From NCBI RefSeq assembly GCF_019317285.1, contig NZ_CP079218.1, positions 3,100,001-3,164,000 of the forward strand: a stretch of DNA of 64,000 nucleotides, written 5' to 3'. Below are positions 1 to 8,814 of this stretch, one piece after another (within the stretch, counting starts at the first letter, position 1; each line of letters opens with the position of its first letter). The translations under genes and the position numbers were made by a program. Below the pieces are notes generated by a model. It saw only the letters and a list, made by a program, of their open reading frames with translations, was not told the origin of the DNA and did no database searches. The DNA is from Pedobacter sp. D749 (GTDB taxonomy: Bacteria; Bacteroidota; Bacteroidia; Sphingobacteriales; Sphingobacteriaceae).

Positions 1-2
1 GT

Positions 3-2567
3 TTGAGGCAACAAAAAACCACTATCCCACTCCTATTACAGAACCGCGGAACGGTTGCAAACGGCTTTGTTCAGCTGGGCCCGAAGAAGTCTGAATTTTA
101 TGCTACACCGCCTCAATTTTTCGACAGTCAGGATTGGCTAAACAACCTCGCTGTACATGAGCTTAGACACATTGCACAGTTTGACAAATTGACAGAAACA
201 CAGACTCACCCCTTTCCGGAGCTGGTTTACTTTGCCTACTTTGGTGCAGGAATACCCACCTGGTTTTTCGAAGGCGATGCGGTGGTTAACGAAACGGCGC
301 TGACCTTTTCAGGCAGGGGCCGCCAGCCAAACTGGATCATGCCTTACCGGGCTTCAATTTTGGAAGGCAAAAAACTCAGCTACAGCAAAGCCTATTTTGG
401 TTCGAACAAAGACGTAACACCAGGCTACTACCAAACCGGATATTTGATGGTAGCAGACATGAAAGAAAAATACGGTCAGTTCATTTCCGACAGTTTACTT
501 GGCGACATTAGAAAAAGACCAGTGAGGCCTTACCCCTTTTCAAAAAGCTTAAAAAAATACACGGGTGAAAATACGCGACAATATTTTATAGCTACCCAAA
601 ATAAGCTTGCCGAAAAATGGAAAATACAGGAAGAAAAATCAGCTTCAGAAAACTATGAAAGTTTAAATAAAAAAACATTGTTGGCTACGAATTATTTCTT
701 ACCCGTTAGGATCAACAAAAACCAGATTTTAGCACTTAAAGAAAGTAAGACGGATGCCCGTTATTTTGTGATTGTTAACGAAGATAAAACGGAGCAAAAA
801 TTATTCGGAATTGGTTATCAGGAACAGCCCTGGTTCAGCTTAAAAAACGACCTGCTGGTTTGGGATGAAATCCGTTACGATCCGCGATACAAACAGCGCA
901 GTTATAGCGTAATCTGTTCATATAATTTAAAGACAAAAAAATTCAATAAGTTAAGCAGCAAAAGCAGGCTCTTCTCCCCTAGCCTTTCTGAAAACGGAAA
1001 GAAAATTATTGCAGCCAAAGTTGAACTCAATAACCAATTCAACCTGGTAGAGATCGATGCCGCTTCAGGAAAAATTTTAAAGACTTATCCAAATCCAGAT
1101 AATGAAATACTGCAGACACCAGCTTTCGATAAAACCGGAAATAAGATTGCTTATATCAGCGTAACGGAAAAAGGAAAAAGCTTGTGGCTGATGGATGGAG
1201 ATAAAAAATCGCAATTGATTTCTAACAGCAGACAACAGCTAAGCCGACCGATTTTTATTAACGATAAAATTGTTTTCAATGCACACTTCAATGGCATCGA
1301 TAATATTTACGCGATTGATCCCACTTCGAAAAAAATTACGGCATTAAGCGCATCTAAGTACGGCGCCTTTAATCCTACCGAAACCAGTGATGGAAAAATC
1401 ATTTTTAACGATTACAAAATCAACGGTTATGAAATTGCTGAAACTACCATTATAGAAAAACCTGTAGGCGAAAATAACTTTGTAGATTTTTCGGCCGCAG
1501 CAGAAAAGCAGGAAAATATCGGGAATGTTTTCGACAAAATACCGGATAGCACTTACCAATCTAAACGTTACCACCAAGCTTTAAATCTTTTCAGCATCCA
1601 CAGCATTATTCCGGTAATTGACAACGAATATGTTTTTGGTTTAGAACTGCAATCGAACAACCTGCTTAACACTATGGACTTTTATTCGGGTGCAAAATAC
1701 CACCGCGATTTAAAACGTTTCGAATACACAGCTGAAATTAGCTATAAAGCGCTCTATCCGGTGTTTAGTGTATTATACAGCAACCGCCCGAAAAGAACGT
1801 TCTACAGAGCTAAAAATGCGATACAACAAGGCGATTGGAGAGAGAACTATATCAAGCTTAACGCATCGCTTCCTTTATCGTTCAACGCACGTAATGAGAA
1901 CTATGCTTTTACACTAAATGCGGCGACCAGTTTTACGCAAAGATACATGCCGGAAAACATGCCAACCGGTTTTATACAGGAGCTTAAATTTCCGATGGAA
2001 TACAACTTTACTTTCAACCATAGTGTGCGCACTACTGAAAGAGATATTGCACCCAAGTGGGCGCAAGTGTTCAGGGTAACTTATGATCACCAACCTTTCG
2101 ACAAAAATTTAGGTGGAGAAATTTTAGCGCTCGAAAGTTTTCTATATTTCCCGGGGCTTGCTAAAAACCATTCCTTCCTGGCGAGTTTCAATTACCAGAA
2201 AGCAAGCGGGGTAAACCAGTATGCAACAGAGATTGCAACCGTGTATGGATACAACAACATTTTAGCAAAAAGCAAACTACAGAACAGCTTACTTTTCAAC
2301 TACCGCTTTCCATTTGCCTTTCCCGATTGGGAGTTGGGTTCCCTGGCTTACGTGAGGAATTTTAGGGCAGGTTTATTTTGCCATTATGAGAACATCGGTA
2401 AGGGCACCACATTTAACGATCCGAAAACTTATGGGGTAGAATTGAACACGAGCGTAAACATTTTACGCTATCAACCTGTTGTAGATTTAGGGGCGAGATT
2501 GGTTTTTGTTAACCAGATTTACAATCAAAATCCGATATTAGAGTTTTCATTTAATTATAGCTTCTAA
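3..2567 (+). CDS. Zincin-like peptidase / beta-propeller / outer-membrane barrel protein, 5'-truncated
   Basis: The frame is open to the left edge, so the true start lies outside the window; the TTG at position 3 is only the first possible codon. The visible 854 residues carry an HEXXH motif at about 52-56 and an E-G pair near residue 90 in a P-x-W-F-x-E-G context. That is the layout of gluzincin peptidases of the MA clan. The middle (about 220-520) has repeated segments resembling TolB/WD40-like propeller blades. The last 300 residues are rich in alternating aromatic strands and end in phenylalanine, as outer-membrane barrels do. It is probably a cell-surface protein whose substrate cannot be read from sequence. 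The next gene follows after 4 bp, suggesting co-transcription. Confidence 0.75.
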   Translation: MRQQKTTIPLLLQNRGTVANGFVQLGPKKSEFYATPPQFFDSQDWLNNLAVHELRHIAQFDKLTETQTHPFPELVYFAYFGAGIPTWFFEGDAVVNETALTFSGRGRQPNWIMPYRASILEGKKLSYSKAYFGSNKDVTPGYYQTGYLMVADMKEKYGQFISDSLLGDIRKRPVRPYPFSKSLKKYTGENTRQYFIATQNKLAEKWKIQEEKSASENYESLNKKTLLATNYFLPVRINKNQILALKESKTDARYFVIVNEDKTEQKLFGIGYQEQPWFSLKNDLLVWDEIRYDPRYKQRSYSVICSYNLKTKKFNKLSSKSRLFSPSLSENGKKIIAAKVELNNQFNLVEIDAASGKILKTYPNPDNEILQTPAFDKTGNKIAYISVTEKGKSLWLMDGDKKSQLISNSRQQLSRPIFINDKIVFNAHFNGIDNIYAIDPTSKKITALSASKYGAFNPTETSDGKIIFNDYKINGYEIAETTIIEKPVGENNFVDFSAAAEKQENIGNVFDKIPDSTYQSKRYHQALNLFSIHSIIPVIDNEYVFGLELQSNNLLNTMDFYSGAKYHRDLKRFEYTAEISYKALYPVFSVLYSNRPKRTFYRAKNAIQQGDWRENYIKLNASLPLSFNARNENYAFTLNAATSFTQRYMPENMPTGFIQELKFPMEYNFTFNHSVRTTERDIAPKWAQVFRVTYDHQPFDKNLGGEILALESFLYFPGLAKNHSFLASFNYQKASGVNQYATEIATVYGYNNILAKSKLQNSLLFNYRFPFAFPDWELGSLAYVRNFRAGLFCHYENIGKGTTFNDPKTYGVELNTSVNILRYQPVVDLGARLVFVNQIYNQNPILEFSFNYSF

Positions 2568-2571
2568 AAAC

Positions 2572-2853
2572 ATGAGCGCAAAAACAATCTCCATTATTAT
2601 TTTAACCGCATTGCTGACCATATTCTTGATGGTAAATACCGAAGCTGTAGATTTCAATTTTCTGGTTACCACGGTTCCGGTATCTAAACTTTTGGTTATC
2701 GGTGTTTGCATTATCATTGGTTTTATTATCGGCTTTGTAGTGGGCCGACCAAGAAAAACAGTAAGTAGCTATGATGATGAGATCGAGAGGAATCAACCTA
2801 CAATAGAAAAGAAAAATACCTTAAGCGACGAGGACAGAGATTACATTAGTTAG
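2572..2853 (+). CDS. Small LapA-like (DUF1049) membrane protein
   Basis: The 93-residue product has two hydrophobic helices (about residues 5-20 and 36-58). A short loop separates them, and a polar, charged cytoplasmic tail follows. This two-helix plan with a conserved N-x-x-x-V-x-F-x-F stretch after the first helix matches LapA/DUF1049 proteins, which in other bacteria take part in envelope or lipopolysaccharide assembly. The start lies 4 bp after the preceding stop codon. The role here is not shown by the sequence; the family assignment is likely but rests on pattern only. Confidence 0.75.
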   Translation: MSAKTISIIILTALLTIFLMVNTEAVDFNFLVTTVPVSKLLVIGVCIIIGFIIGFVVGRPRKTVSSYDDEIERNQPTIEKKNTLSDEDRDYIS

Positions 2854-3004
2854 AGCCAGGATTAAATAGGATTATTCGATTCCAGGATTATGGCGCTTCA
2901 GAATTTCAGCACCATAGTGTTTCATTATTATTGTATTTTAAGATTATATAGTTTATCTTAGTTCACAAGAGAATCCCTATTTCTTATATAAAATTTTATT
3001 TATT

Positions 3005-3394
3005 ATGATGAAATATGGTGATTTAACAGGCCGCATTATTGGCTGTGCAATGAAAGTTCATTCGTTTCTAGGATCAGGTTTTCAAGAAAAGATATATCAA
3101 AAAGCCTTGGGTATTGAAATGCGGATAGAAAAATTATCTTATAAGGAAGAAATGACGATGAATATTTTTTATCGTGATATTAAAATTGGGTATAGAAGGG
3201 TAGATTTTTTTGTTGAAAATACGATTATGTTAGAACTAAAAGCTATATCAGAATTAAATGATGCACATCTTGCACAAGCGATTAACTATCTTGAAGCATA
3301 TAAACTTCCCGTAGGATTATTGATCAATTTTGGAAGCAGGAGCCTAACTTTTAAAAGAGTTTATAATACGAAGCACCCAGATAACAAGAGCTAG
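3005..3394 (+). CDS. GxxExxY family protein
   Basis: The 129-residue protein contains the signature G-F-Q-E-K-I-Y at residues 25-31, which defines the GxxExxY family (PD-(D/E)xK-like fold). Downstream, an acidic residue in R-V-D-F-F and the E-L-K triplet look like the remaining nuclease-fold residues. Length fits the family. The biological function of this family is not established. It stands alone, with repeat-rich AT DNA on both sides. Confidence 0.88.
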   Translation: MMKYGDLTGRIIGCAMKVHSFLGSGFQEKIYQKALGIEMRIEKLSYKEEMTMNIFYRDIKIGYRRVDFFVENTIMLELKAISELNDAHLAQAINYLEAYKLPVGLLINFGSRSLTFKRVYNTKHPDNKS

Positions 3395-3490
3395 GATTGG
3401 TATGATTTAAAGATGATAAGATTCAAGTGTAAACAAAGGGATGAAATTAGCCAGGATTAATGTGATTCAAGGGCGAAAGGATTTTAAATA

Positions 3491-3629
3491 CCGATAAAAA
3501 CATCTACGAAAATTAATCCTGAGATCCTATCATCTTAAAAATCCTGGCAAGGATAGCGAGATTAAATGCTGATAAAAAATATGTCACGAACCCTGATCTT
3601 GAAATCCCATCATCTTAAAAATCCTAGCT
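3491..3629. repeat. Imperfect direct repeat of about 60 bp
   Basis: Two copies (about 3491-3548 and 3567-3629) share a GATAAAAA start and the block CATCTTAAAAATCCT near the end. The second copy runs into the stop codon of the neighbouring minus-strand gene. Shorter related AGGATTaa strings occur upstream near 2857-2900 and 3395-3485. No gene is visible in this stretch. Confidence 0.6.
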
Positions 3630-3920
3630 AAGCGCTGTCATGATTTCCCCATACAATAACCCACTTCCCCCGCCATAGTGCTGGATAATTTCTAATGCTG
3701 GTTTAAGCCCGGTTAGTTTTGCTCTCAATGCTTTTTCACATATTGCATCAATGCCGTTTCCCAGCAGCACCAAATCTATTTCATGTGTTTGGCAAATCTC
3801 GATAGCTTCATCATCCGTGCATACACAGATCCCTTTCCACTCTGGCCTGGCATTCAGCAGGCGGTTCATTACCGTCGTAATTTCAGTATCTCTTCCGATA
3901 TAAAGTATGGTAGTTTGCAT
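3624..3920 (-). CDS. Degenerate response-regulator receiver-like protein
   Basis: This 98-residue product begins with a beta strand I-L-Y-I-G-R-D and has the alternating strand/helix order of CheY-like receiver domains. At the position where receivers carry the phosphorylated aspartate (L-V-L-L-D), it has L-V-L-L-G-N-G. The phosphoacceptor is therefore missing and the domain is short. It may be a non-phosphorylated protein-interaction module. It lies downstream of the pirin gene on the same strand, with a 33-bp hairpin repeat between them. The family call is tentative. Confidence 0.55.
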   Translation of the reverse strand: MQTTILYIGRDTEITTVMNRLLNARPEWKGICVCTDDEAIEICQTHEIDLVLLGNGIDAICEKALRAKLTGLKPALEIIQHYGGGSGLLYGEIMTALS

Positions 3921-3936
3921 AGTTTTTTACATAAAG

Positions 3937-3969
3937 AAACCTCGCAGGGTTTTGAACCCTGCGAGGTTT
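3937..3969. repeat. Perfect hairpin repeat (CCTCGCAGG type), copy 1
   Basis: A perfect 15-bp inverted repeat, AAACCTCGCAGGGTT and its complement, surrounds a 3-nt loop. No U-run follows on either strand, so it is not a classical terminator. A near-identical element is at 14220-14252. Confidence 0.85.
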
Positions 3970-3981
3970 GGTTAAATTATT

Positions 3982-4704
3982 TTAGTTCAATTCCATCGGA
4001 ACATCCATCAATAAAACCTCTGCATCTGCAGTATTGGCTTTAAAACTGATGCTATCGGTATCCCAAACGCCTAATCCATCTCTTTTGCTCAGCACTTGTC
4101 CGTTTATGGTTACTTCTCCATTGATGATGAAAGCATACACACCATTACCTGCTTTTTTGATTTTGTATTCAGTTTCAAATCCGGCATCGAATTTACCTAA
4201 TGAGAACCAGGCATCCTGATGTATCCAGACACCGGCATCATCCGCGTTTGGAGATAAAATCTGTTGAAAATTATTGTGCCTCGCCGCAACATCCAATGTC
4301 TGCTGATCGTAACGTGGTGTAACGTTTTTCTTGTTAGGGAACAACCAGATCTGCAATAAATTTAATTGCTCGTTTGCATTAGCGTTAAACTCGCTATGGC
4401 TCACACCAGTTCCGGCACTCATTACCTGGATTTCTCCGTTTTTAATTGTGGCCGAATTACCCATACTATCTTTGTGTGCAATTGCACCAGCCAATGGAAT
4501 GGTAATAATTTCCATGTTATCATGTGGGTGAGCGCCAAAGCCCATTCCACCATCAATACTGTCATCATTTAAAACCCTTAAAACTCCGAAGTGCATCCTT
4601 TCCGGATTGTAGTAATTAGCAAAACTGAATGAATGGTGTGCATCTAACCAACCATGATTAGCATGACCGCGGGTGTTTTCTTTGTGCAAAATAAACTGTG
4701 ACAT
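3982..4704 (-). CDS. Pirin family protein (bicupin, YhhW-like)
   Basis: The 240-residue protein has the pirin N-terminal cupin with metal ligands in H-P-H-D-N-M-E (about residues 58-64), H-S-E (about 102-104), and the typical R-G-H-A-N-H-G-W-L-D entry motif. A second, more divergent cupin fills the C-terminal half. Relatives such as E. coli YhhW show quercetin 2,3-dioxygenase activity in vitro; the physiological role is usually unclear. Length matches the family (about 230-240). The ATG start gives the expected M-S-Q-F-I-L-H-K N-terminus. Confidence 0.92.
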   Translation of the reverse strand: MSQFILHKENTRGHANHGWLDAHHSFSFANYYNPERMHFGVLRVLNDDSIDGGMGFGAHPHDNMEIITIPLAGAIAHKDSMGNSATIKNGEIQVMSAGTGVSHSEFNANANEQLNLLQIWLFPNKKNVTPRYDQQTLDVAARHNNFQQILSPNADDAGVWIHQDAWFSLGKFDAGFETEYKIKKAGNGVYAFIINGEVTINGQVLSKRDGLGVWDTDSISFKANTADAEVLLMDVPMELN

Positions 4705-4733
4705 AAATTTCCTTTCTTATTTATGATACAAAG

Positions 4734-5018
4734 TTAATACTGTAAGGCTTGCTGTGCATTGATGTAGGGTAAGAAGTGAGGGCGGGGAGCGTTGGGCGGA
4801 GAGCGCCAAGCGTTTGATAAGAAAGGATTAACTTTCGCCAGCACAGCATCGCTGCTTAATTCCCTCAACGCATGTAAAACTATCCAATTTGCCTTTTTAT
4901 TGTTCTGTGCCAGAATATTGCTTGCAGTTTGGATGACCTGCCCATACACGAATGTATTACGCTTGCCAATCTGCCTTAGCGCCCAGTTAATGGCTTTTTG
5001 ACAAAATTCCGGGTATTG
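4734..5018 (-). pseudogene. Relic of a DNA alkylation repair (AlkD-type) gene, C-terminal part
   Basis: Between a TAA at 5019-5021 and the stop at 4734-4736 the minus strand reads 94 sense codons. They include A-I-N-W-A-L-R-Q-I-G-K-R-N, then N-N-K-K-A-N-W-I-V-L-H-A-L-R-E-L-S-S. This is the characteristic C-terminal HEAT-like helix pair of the DNA alkylation repair enzyme family. No start codon or N-terminal two-thirds is present, and the last 20 codons look disordered. It is therefore a truncated gene remnant rather than a functional glycosylase. Identification is by motif recognition only. Confidence 0.7.
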
Positions 5019-5075
5019 TTAGTCTCATTTTAAATAATTGGAAGAAATTTAACCTATTTCAAGTGAAAAGAATTA

Positions 5076-5837
5076 TTACTTAAATTTTTCATTAAGGATG
5101 CTATCCATTAAAACGATATTCTTTTGAGGATCATTTTTGTACAATTTGAAATCGCCCTGCATCACTTTATATTCCTTTGTTTTAGCATAATTTTTCTGCT
5201 GAATGCTATCAATTTTTGCCCCCTCGGCCCTACTAAAAATAAGCATTTGCATGTTAAATGTTTGCTTAACCTCCGTTTTCTTGCCAGACATCGCTTCCAT
5301 TGAGACTCCTTTAGAATAATCGATTTGTATACGCCTGTCTTTGGCAGACCACTCGTAAAAAACATCTACAGTAGTTTGTGGCCTAAAAGTTGGCCTACCA
5401 AATTGTTTCTCTAACTGCTTAACAAACTCGTTGTAAACCGTATCAGATTTAAGTTCTGCATCGGCTAAAATCGCTACAGTTTTATTATTGTGCGTTAAAA
5501 AAGCGATTCTATTAAAGTATATATCCTGATAATAGGCAATACTGTCTATAATCTTACTGTAATACGCTTTACCGTAAAAGGAATCTTTGCCATTCCAGGC
5601 ATCTAACTTATAAGCAACCGGATAGTCGAAAGGCATTGAATAGCCTTTTTTAAGGTAATCCGGATTACTATTTACATTTGAGTCTATTTTGGATTTTAAA
5701 AATTCAATTAGTTTTTCTTTGAAATCAACTTTTTCCAGATTCAACCCTGCTTTTTCCTTAAGGGCTGAAGCATTTTTATCACTTTGACTGCAAGAAAATA
5801 AAACTGTACTTAATAATAGTAGAAAAAAGCTTTTCAT
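5076..5837 (-). CDS. Hypothetical lipoprotein
   Basis: The 253-residue product starts with a lipoprotein signal peptide (hydrophobic stretch then L-F-S-C-S, lipid-anchored Cys about residue 16). It is therefore predicted to sit in the outer or inner membrane facing the periplasm. The mature part is mixed alpha/beta, rich in Tyr, Lys and Asp, with a likely helix at 40-55. I do not recognise a family. It is transcribed alone, and its start lies about 80 bp from the metZ stop. Confidence 0.8.
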   Translation of the reverse strand: MKSFFLLLLSTVLFSCSQSDKNASALKEKAGLNLEKVDFKEKLIEFLKSKIDSNVNSNPDYLKKGYSMPFDYPVAYKLDAWNGKDSFYGKAYYSKIIDSIAYYQDIYFNRIAFLTHNNKTVAILADAELKSDTVYNEFVKQLEKQFGRPTFRPQTTVDVFYEWSAKDRRIQIDYSKGVSMEAMSGKKTEVKQTFNMQMLIFSRAEGAKIDSIQQKNYAKTKEYKVMQGDFKLYKNDPQKNIVLMDSILNEKFK

Positions 5838-5915
5838 AAAGTTATTTCAAATTAAAATATCCAGTTAATACACAAACCATGAACAAATATTTATGATTTT
5901 TTCCGTCAAAAAACT

Positions 5916-7082
5916 TTAAGCTAAAGCTTGCTCAATATCCGCTAAAATATCGTTGATATGCTCTAAACCTATTGATAAACGGATTGAACCTTGTTCAATC
6001 CCAACTTCATTACGTTGCTCTTCGGTAAGTTTGCTGTGTGTACTCGTAGCCGGGTGTGTTGCAATAGAACGGGTATCGGCCAAATTTGCAGAGATAGAGA
6101 ACATTTGCAAACCATCTATAAATTTACGTGCTGCATCTATACCACCTTCAACCACAATGGTTACAATGCCACCACCTTGTTTCATTTGCTTTTTGGCAAT
6201 ATCGTATTGAGGGTGCGATGGCAAAAACGGATATTTTACCAGTTTAACTTTCGGATGTTTTTCTAAATATTCAGCAACCTTTAAAGCGTTTTCGCAATGA
6301 CGATCCATACGGATGGCTAAGGTCTCTAAACTCTTAGATAAAATCCATGCGTTAAAAGGCGATAAAGCAGGTCCGCTGTGACGTGCAAAAGCAATTACAT
6401 CTGCAATTAAAGCTTTGGGACCTAAAATTACACCACCCAAAACACGCCCTTGCCCGTCAATATATTTAGTAGCTGAGTGGATTGAAATGTGTGCACCATA
6501 TTTAATTGGCTGTTGTAGATATGGTGTAGCGAAGCAATTATCTACAACAAGTAATATGTTATGTTTTTTAGCCAAACTGCCCAAAAATTCAAGATCGATA
6601 ATATCAATACCAGGATTAGATGGGGTTTCTACAAAAATCATTTTAGTATTTGGCTTAATTAAAGCCTCCCAATCCTGTGGTTTATCTAAATCGGCATAAT
6701 CGAAAGTTACACCCCAGTTAGAAAAAACATTGGTTAATAATTGGTGCGTAGAACCAAAAACCGAACGGCTTGATACCAGGTGGTCGCCATTTTTCAAAAA
6801 TGCCCCAAATGTGGTAAAAATCGCAGCCATGCCTGTTGCTGTAGCAAAACCATCTTCGGCACCTTCTAAAAGGCACATTTTCTCGATGAACTCGGATGTA
6901 TTTGGATTTGAATAACGACTGTATACATTTCCCTCCTTTTCATTCGCAAACAAAGCACGCATTTCTTCTGCATCTTCAAACTTATAACTCGAAGTAAGGT
7001 AAATTGGTGATGAATGCTCTTTGTGTAAACTGCGTTCGGTTTGCGTGCGTATAGCTATGGTTTCAAAATTTTCGGATTTCAT
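5916..7082 (-). CDS. metZ: O-succinylhomoserine sulfhydrylase (trans-sulfuration PLP enzyme)
   Basis: The 388-residue protein is a Cys/Met metabolism PLP enzyme. The Schiff-base lysine is in S-A-T-K-Y (about residue 206), followed by I-D-G-Q-G-R-V-L-G-G. That extension is typical of MetZ-type O-succinylhomoserine sulfhydrylases and not of cystathionine lyases. Other family motifs are Y-S-R-Y-S-N-P-N near 54 and V-D-N-C-F-A-T-P near 180. It would make homocysteine from activated homoserine and sulfide. I see no SAM riboswitch upstream. The 5' flank holds short repeats of GTATCAAGATTTGAGT at 7087-7102 and 7112-7127. An O-acetylhomoserine substrate cannot be excluded. Confidence 0.92.
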   Translation of the reverse strand: MKSENFETIAIRTQTERSLHKEHSSPIYLTSSYKFEDAEEMRALFANEKEGNVYSRYSNPNTSEFIEKMCLLEGAEDGFATATGMAAIFTTFGAFLKNGDHLVSSRSVFGSTHQLLTNVFSNWGVTFDYADLDKPQDWEALIKPNTKMIFVETPSNPGIDIIDLEFLGSLAKKHNILLVVDNCFATPYLQQPIKYGAHISIHSATKYIDGQGRVLGGVILGPKALIADVIAFARHSGPALSPFNAWILSKSLETLAIRMDRHCENALKVAEYLEKHPKVKLVKYPFLPSHPQYDIAKKQMKQGGGIVTIVVEGGIDAARKFIDGLQMFSISANLADTRSIATHPATSTHSKLTEEQRNEVGIEQGSIRLSIGLEHINDILADIEQALA

Positions 7083-7221
7083 TTTTAAGTATCAAGATTT
7101 GAGTGTCAAAAGATGGGTATCAAGATTTGAGTATTAAGTATCAGGATGTAATGTGAGAATAAAGTCGTCATCATAAATTTAAGATTTGCTTCTCGATACT
7201 TGCTACTTATTACTTGTTACT

Positions 7222-7647
7222 TTATACTTCTCTTTTGTTTATTTTATAAGTAAAATTAATAGTTGCTGAACGGCCCAAAATATTCGATACCGAGCAATAT
7301 TTATCGAAGGTCATTTGTAGTGCACGTTCTACCTTTTGAGTGCTTAAATCGCCAAATAAATCAAAGTGAATATCGATTATATCAAAAATCGGCGGCATTT
7401 CTTCCTCTTTTCTAGTGGCGTTTATAGCGATTTTAATATCATCAAGTGGTTCCTTTTGCTTGGTTAGCACATTTACCATATCAATGCCACTACAGCCGCC
7501 TAATCCAATCAGTAACATCTCCATCGGTCTGAAACCTTTTCCCTCGCCTCCAATGGCAGCTTTTGCATCCAACTCTACAGTAAAACCGCTCTCGTTTTCT
7601 GCTTCAAAATTAAATTTACCGCTCTTGCGGATCAGATTTATGTTCAT
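7222..7647 (-). CDS. OsmC family protein
   Basis: The 141-residue protein has the OsmC/Ohr/YhfA fold signatures. The first conserved cysteine is in G-L-G-G-C-S-G-I-D-M (about residue 52). The second is in F-D-K-Y-C-S-V-S (about residue 116). Both redox cysteines are present, so a thiol-peroxidase function is possible. The N-terminal F-x-x-E-N-E-S-G-F pattern and the length place it in the YhfA-like subgroup, whose substrate is not known. It is likely a stand-alone gene. Confidence 0.9.
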   Translation of the reverse strand: MNINLIRKSGKFNFEAENESGFTVELDAKAAIGGEGKGFRPMEMLLIGLGGCSGIDMVNVLTKQKEPLDDIKIAINATRKEEEMPPIFDIIDIHFDLFGDLSTQKVERALQMTFDKYCSVSNILGRSATINFTYKINKREV

Positions 7648-7800
7648 ATTATTAGTATCGAGATGTCAGATTTGAGATATTAGATATGAGACATTTCAAA
7701 TGCCTTAAACCTTCTATCTTCCAACCTTCTACCTTAATTTAAATTTATTATTTAATACCTAACATTTTGCTATTCGAAAACCATGCGCCATGCGCTCAGC

Positions 7801-8604
7801 TTAAATACCATAAAATACTAAGTTATTTTTTTCCAGTTCGGACAATTTAACCGGATGGTCGAAAATTGCAAAAACCGACGAACCGCTACCACTCATTAAA
7901 GCGAATGTTGCGCCTGCATCGTATAAACTGGTTTTTATTTGACGAATTTGGGGATACTTTGCGAAGACCGATGGTTCGAAATCGTTGATAACCTTATTTT
8001 TCCATGTTGTTGGACACAAATGTATAATTTCTTTTAACGATTGCAAAGGTTTTTGCGGTTTTACATGCGCATAAGCATCGGCCGTACTTACATGCACGGG
8101 CGGTTTTACCAAAACTTTAAACCAGGCTGACAAATCTACTTCGCACTTTTCAAATTCGTCTCCTTTATTAAAGGCATAAACAGGTTTGTTCTCAATAAAA
8201 AAAGCACAGTCTGCCCCTAGCTGACGGGCGTAACCTTCCATTTTATCAACAGACATCCCCAAACTGAATTTCTCATTTAATAATTTGATCAGGAAAGCAC
8301 AATCTGCTGACCCACCGCCCAAGCCCGCTCCCACAGGAATATTTTTCAGCAAATTAATCTGCTGTGCAGGGATATCAAAATCCTTTTTTACCAATTGGTA
8401 TGCCTTAAAACACAGGTTATCATTAGGATCACCGGGAATATCGATGCCATGAATTTTGCAAGAAGTTACCTCTGCATCGGTAATCTCGACCGAATCTTTA
8501 ATATTGATCGGGTAAAAAACGGTTTCAAGGTTGTGGTAACCATCAGATCGTTTTTCGGTGATATTTAAGCCTAGGTTTATTTTTGCGTTGGGAAAAGATA
8601 GCAT
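7801..8604 (-). CDS. ispE: 4-diphosphocytidyl-2-C-methyl-D-erythritol kinase
   Basis: This 267-residue GHMP kinase carries out the fourth step of the MEP pathway to isopentenyl diphosphate. Motif 1 is N-A-K-I-N-L-G-L near the N-terminus. The ATP-binding glycine loop is P-V-G-A-G-L-G-G-G-S-A-D-C (about residues 90-102). Motif 3 is M-S-G-S-G-S-S-V-F-A-I-F near residue 240. Length is typical for Bacteroidota IspE. It shows that this organism uses the MEP route. Confidence 0.96.
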   Translation of the reverse strand: MLSFPNAKINLGLNITEKRSDGYHNLETVFYPINIKDSVEITDAEVTSCKIHGIDIPGDPNDNLCFKAYQLVKKDFDIPAQQINLLKNIPVGAGLGGGSADCAFLIKLLNEKFSLGMSVDKMEGYARQLGADCAFFIENKPVYAFNKGDEFEKCEVDLSAWFKVLVKPPVHVSTADAYAHVKPQKPLQSLKEIIHLCPTTWKNKVINDFEPSVFAKYPQIRQIKTSLYDAGATFALMSGSGSSVFAIFDHPVKLSELEKNNLVFYGI

Positions 8605-8683
8605 TTTAGTTCTGAGTCGTGAGTCTTAAGTCCTGAGTCCATGGTGCCGAAACCAGCAACCGTCTCATGTTGCAAACATACAA

Positions 8684-8722
8684 ATTTTATGTAGGTCCCG
8701 GCTTCACGCCGGAACTACACAA
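8684..8722. repeat. Short hairpin in the ispE-thyA divergent region
   Basis: The sequence around 8697-8718 contains CCGGCTTCACGCCGG, a small GC-rich stem, inside the 210-bp divergent intergenic region. Its surroundings (GTAGGTCCCGG and CCGGAACTAC) extend the complementarity. It resembles other dispersed palindromes in this window; no function is implied. Confidence 0.4.
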
Positions 8723-8814
8723 CGGAATTACACCCAACCGATGTTAACAATTAAACAATAAAATGATTTACAACACCTGATAAATTTTAGATATTTGTAA
8801 ATTATCAAAACAGT

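Noticed and set aside
3395..3623. CRISPR array
   Set aside because: The repeats are imperfect, with only two long copies and unequal spacing, and there are no cas genes.
7083..7221. SAM riboswitch upstream of metZ
   Set aside because: I looked for a SAM-type fold and found only short direct repeats.
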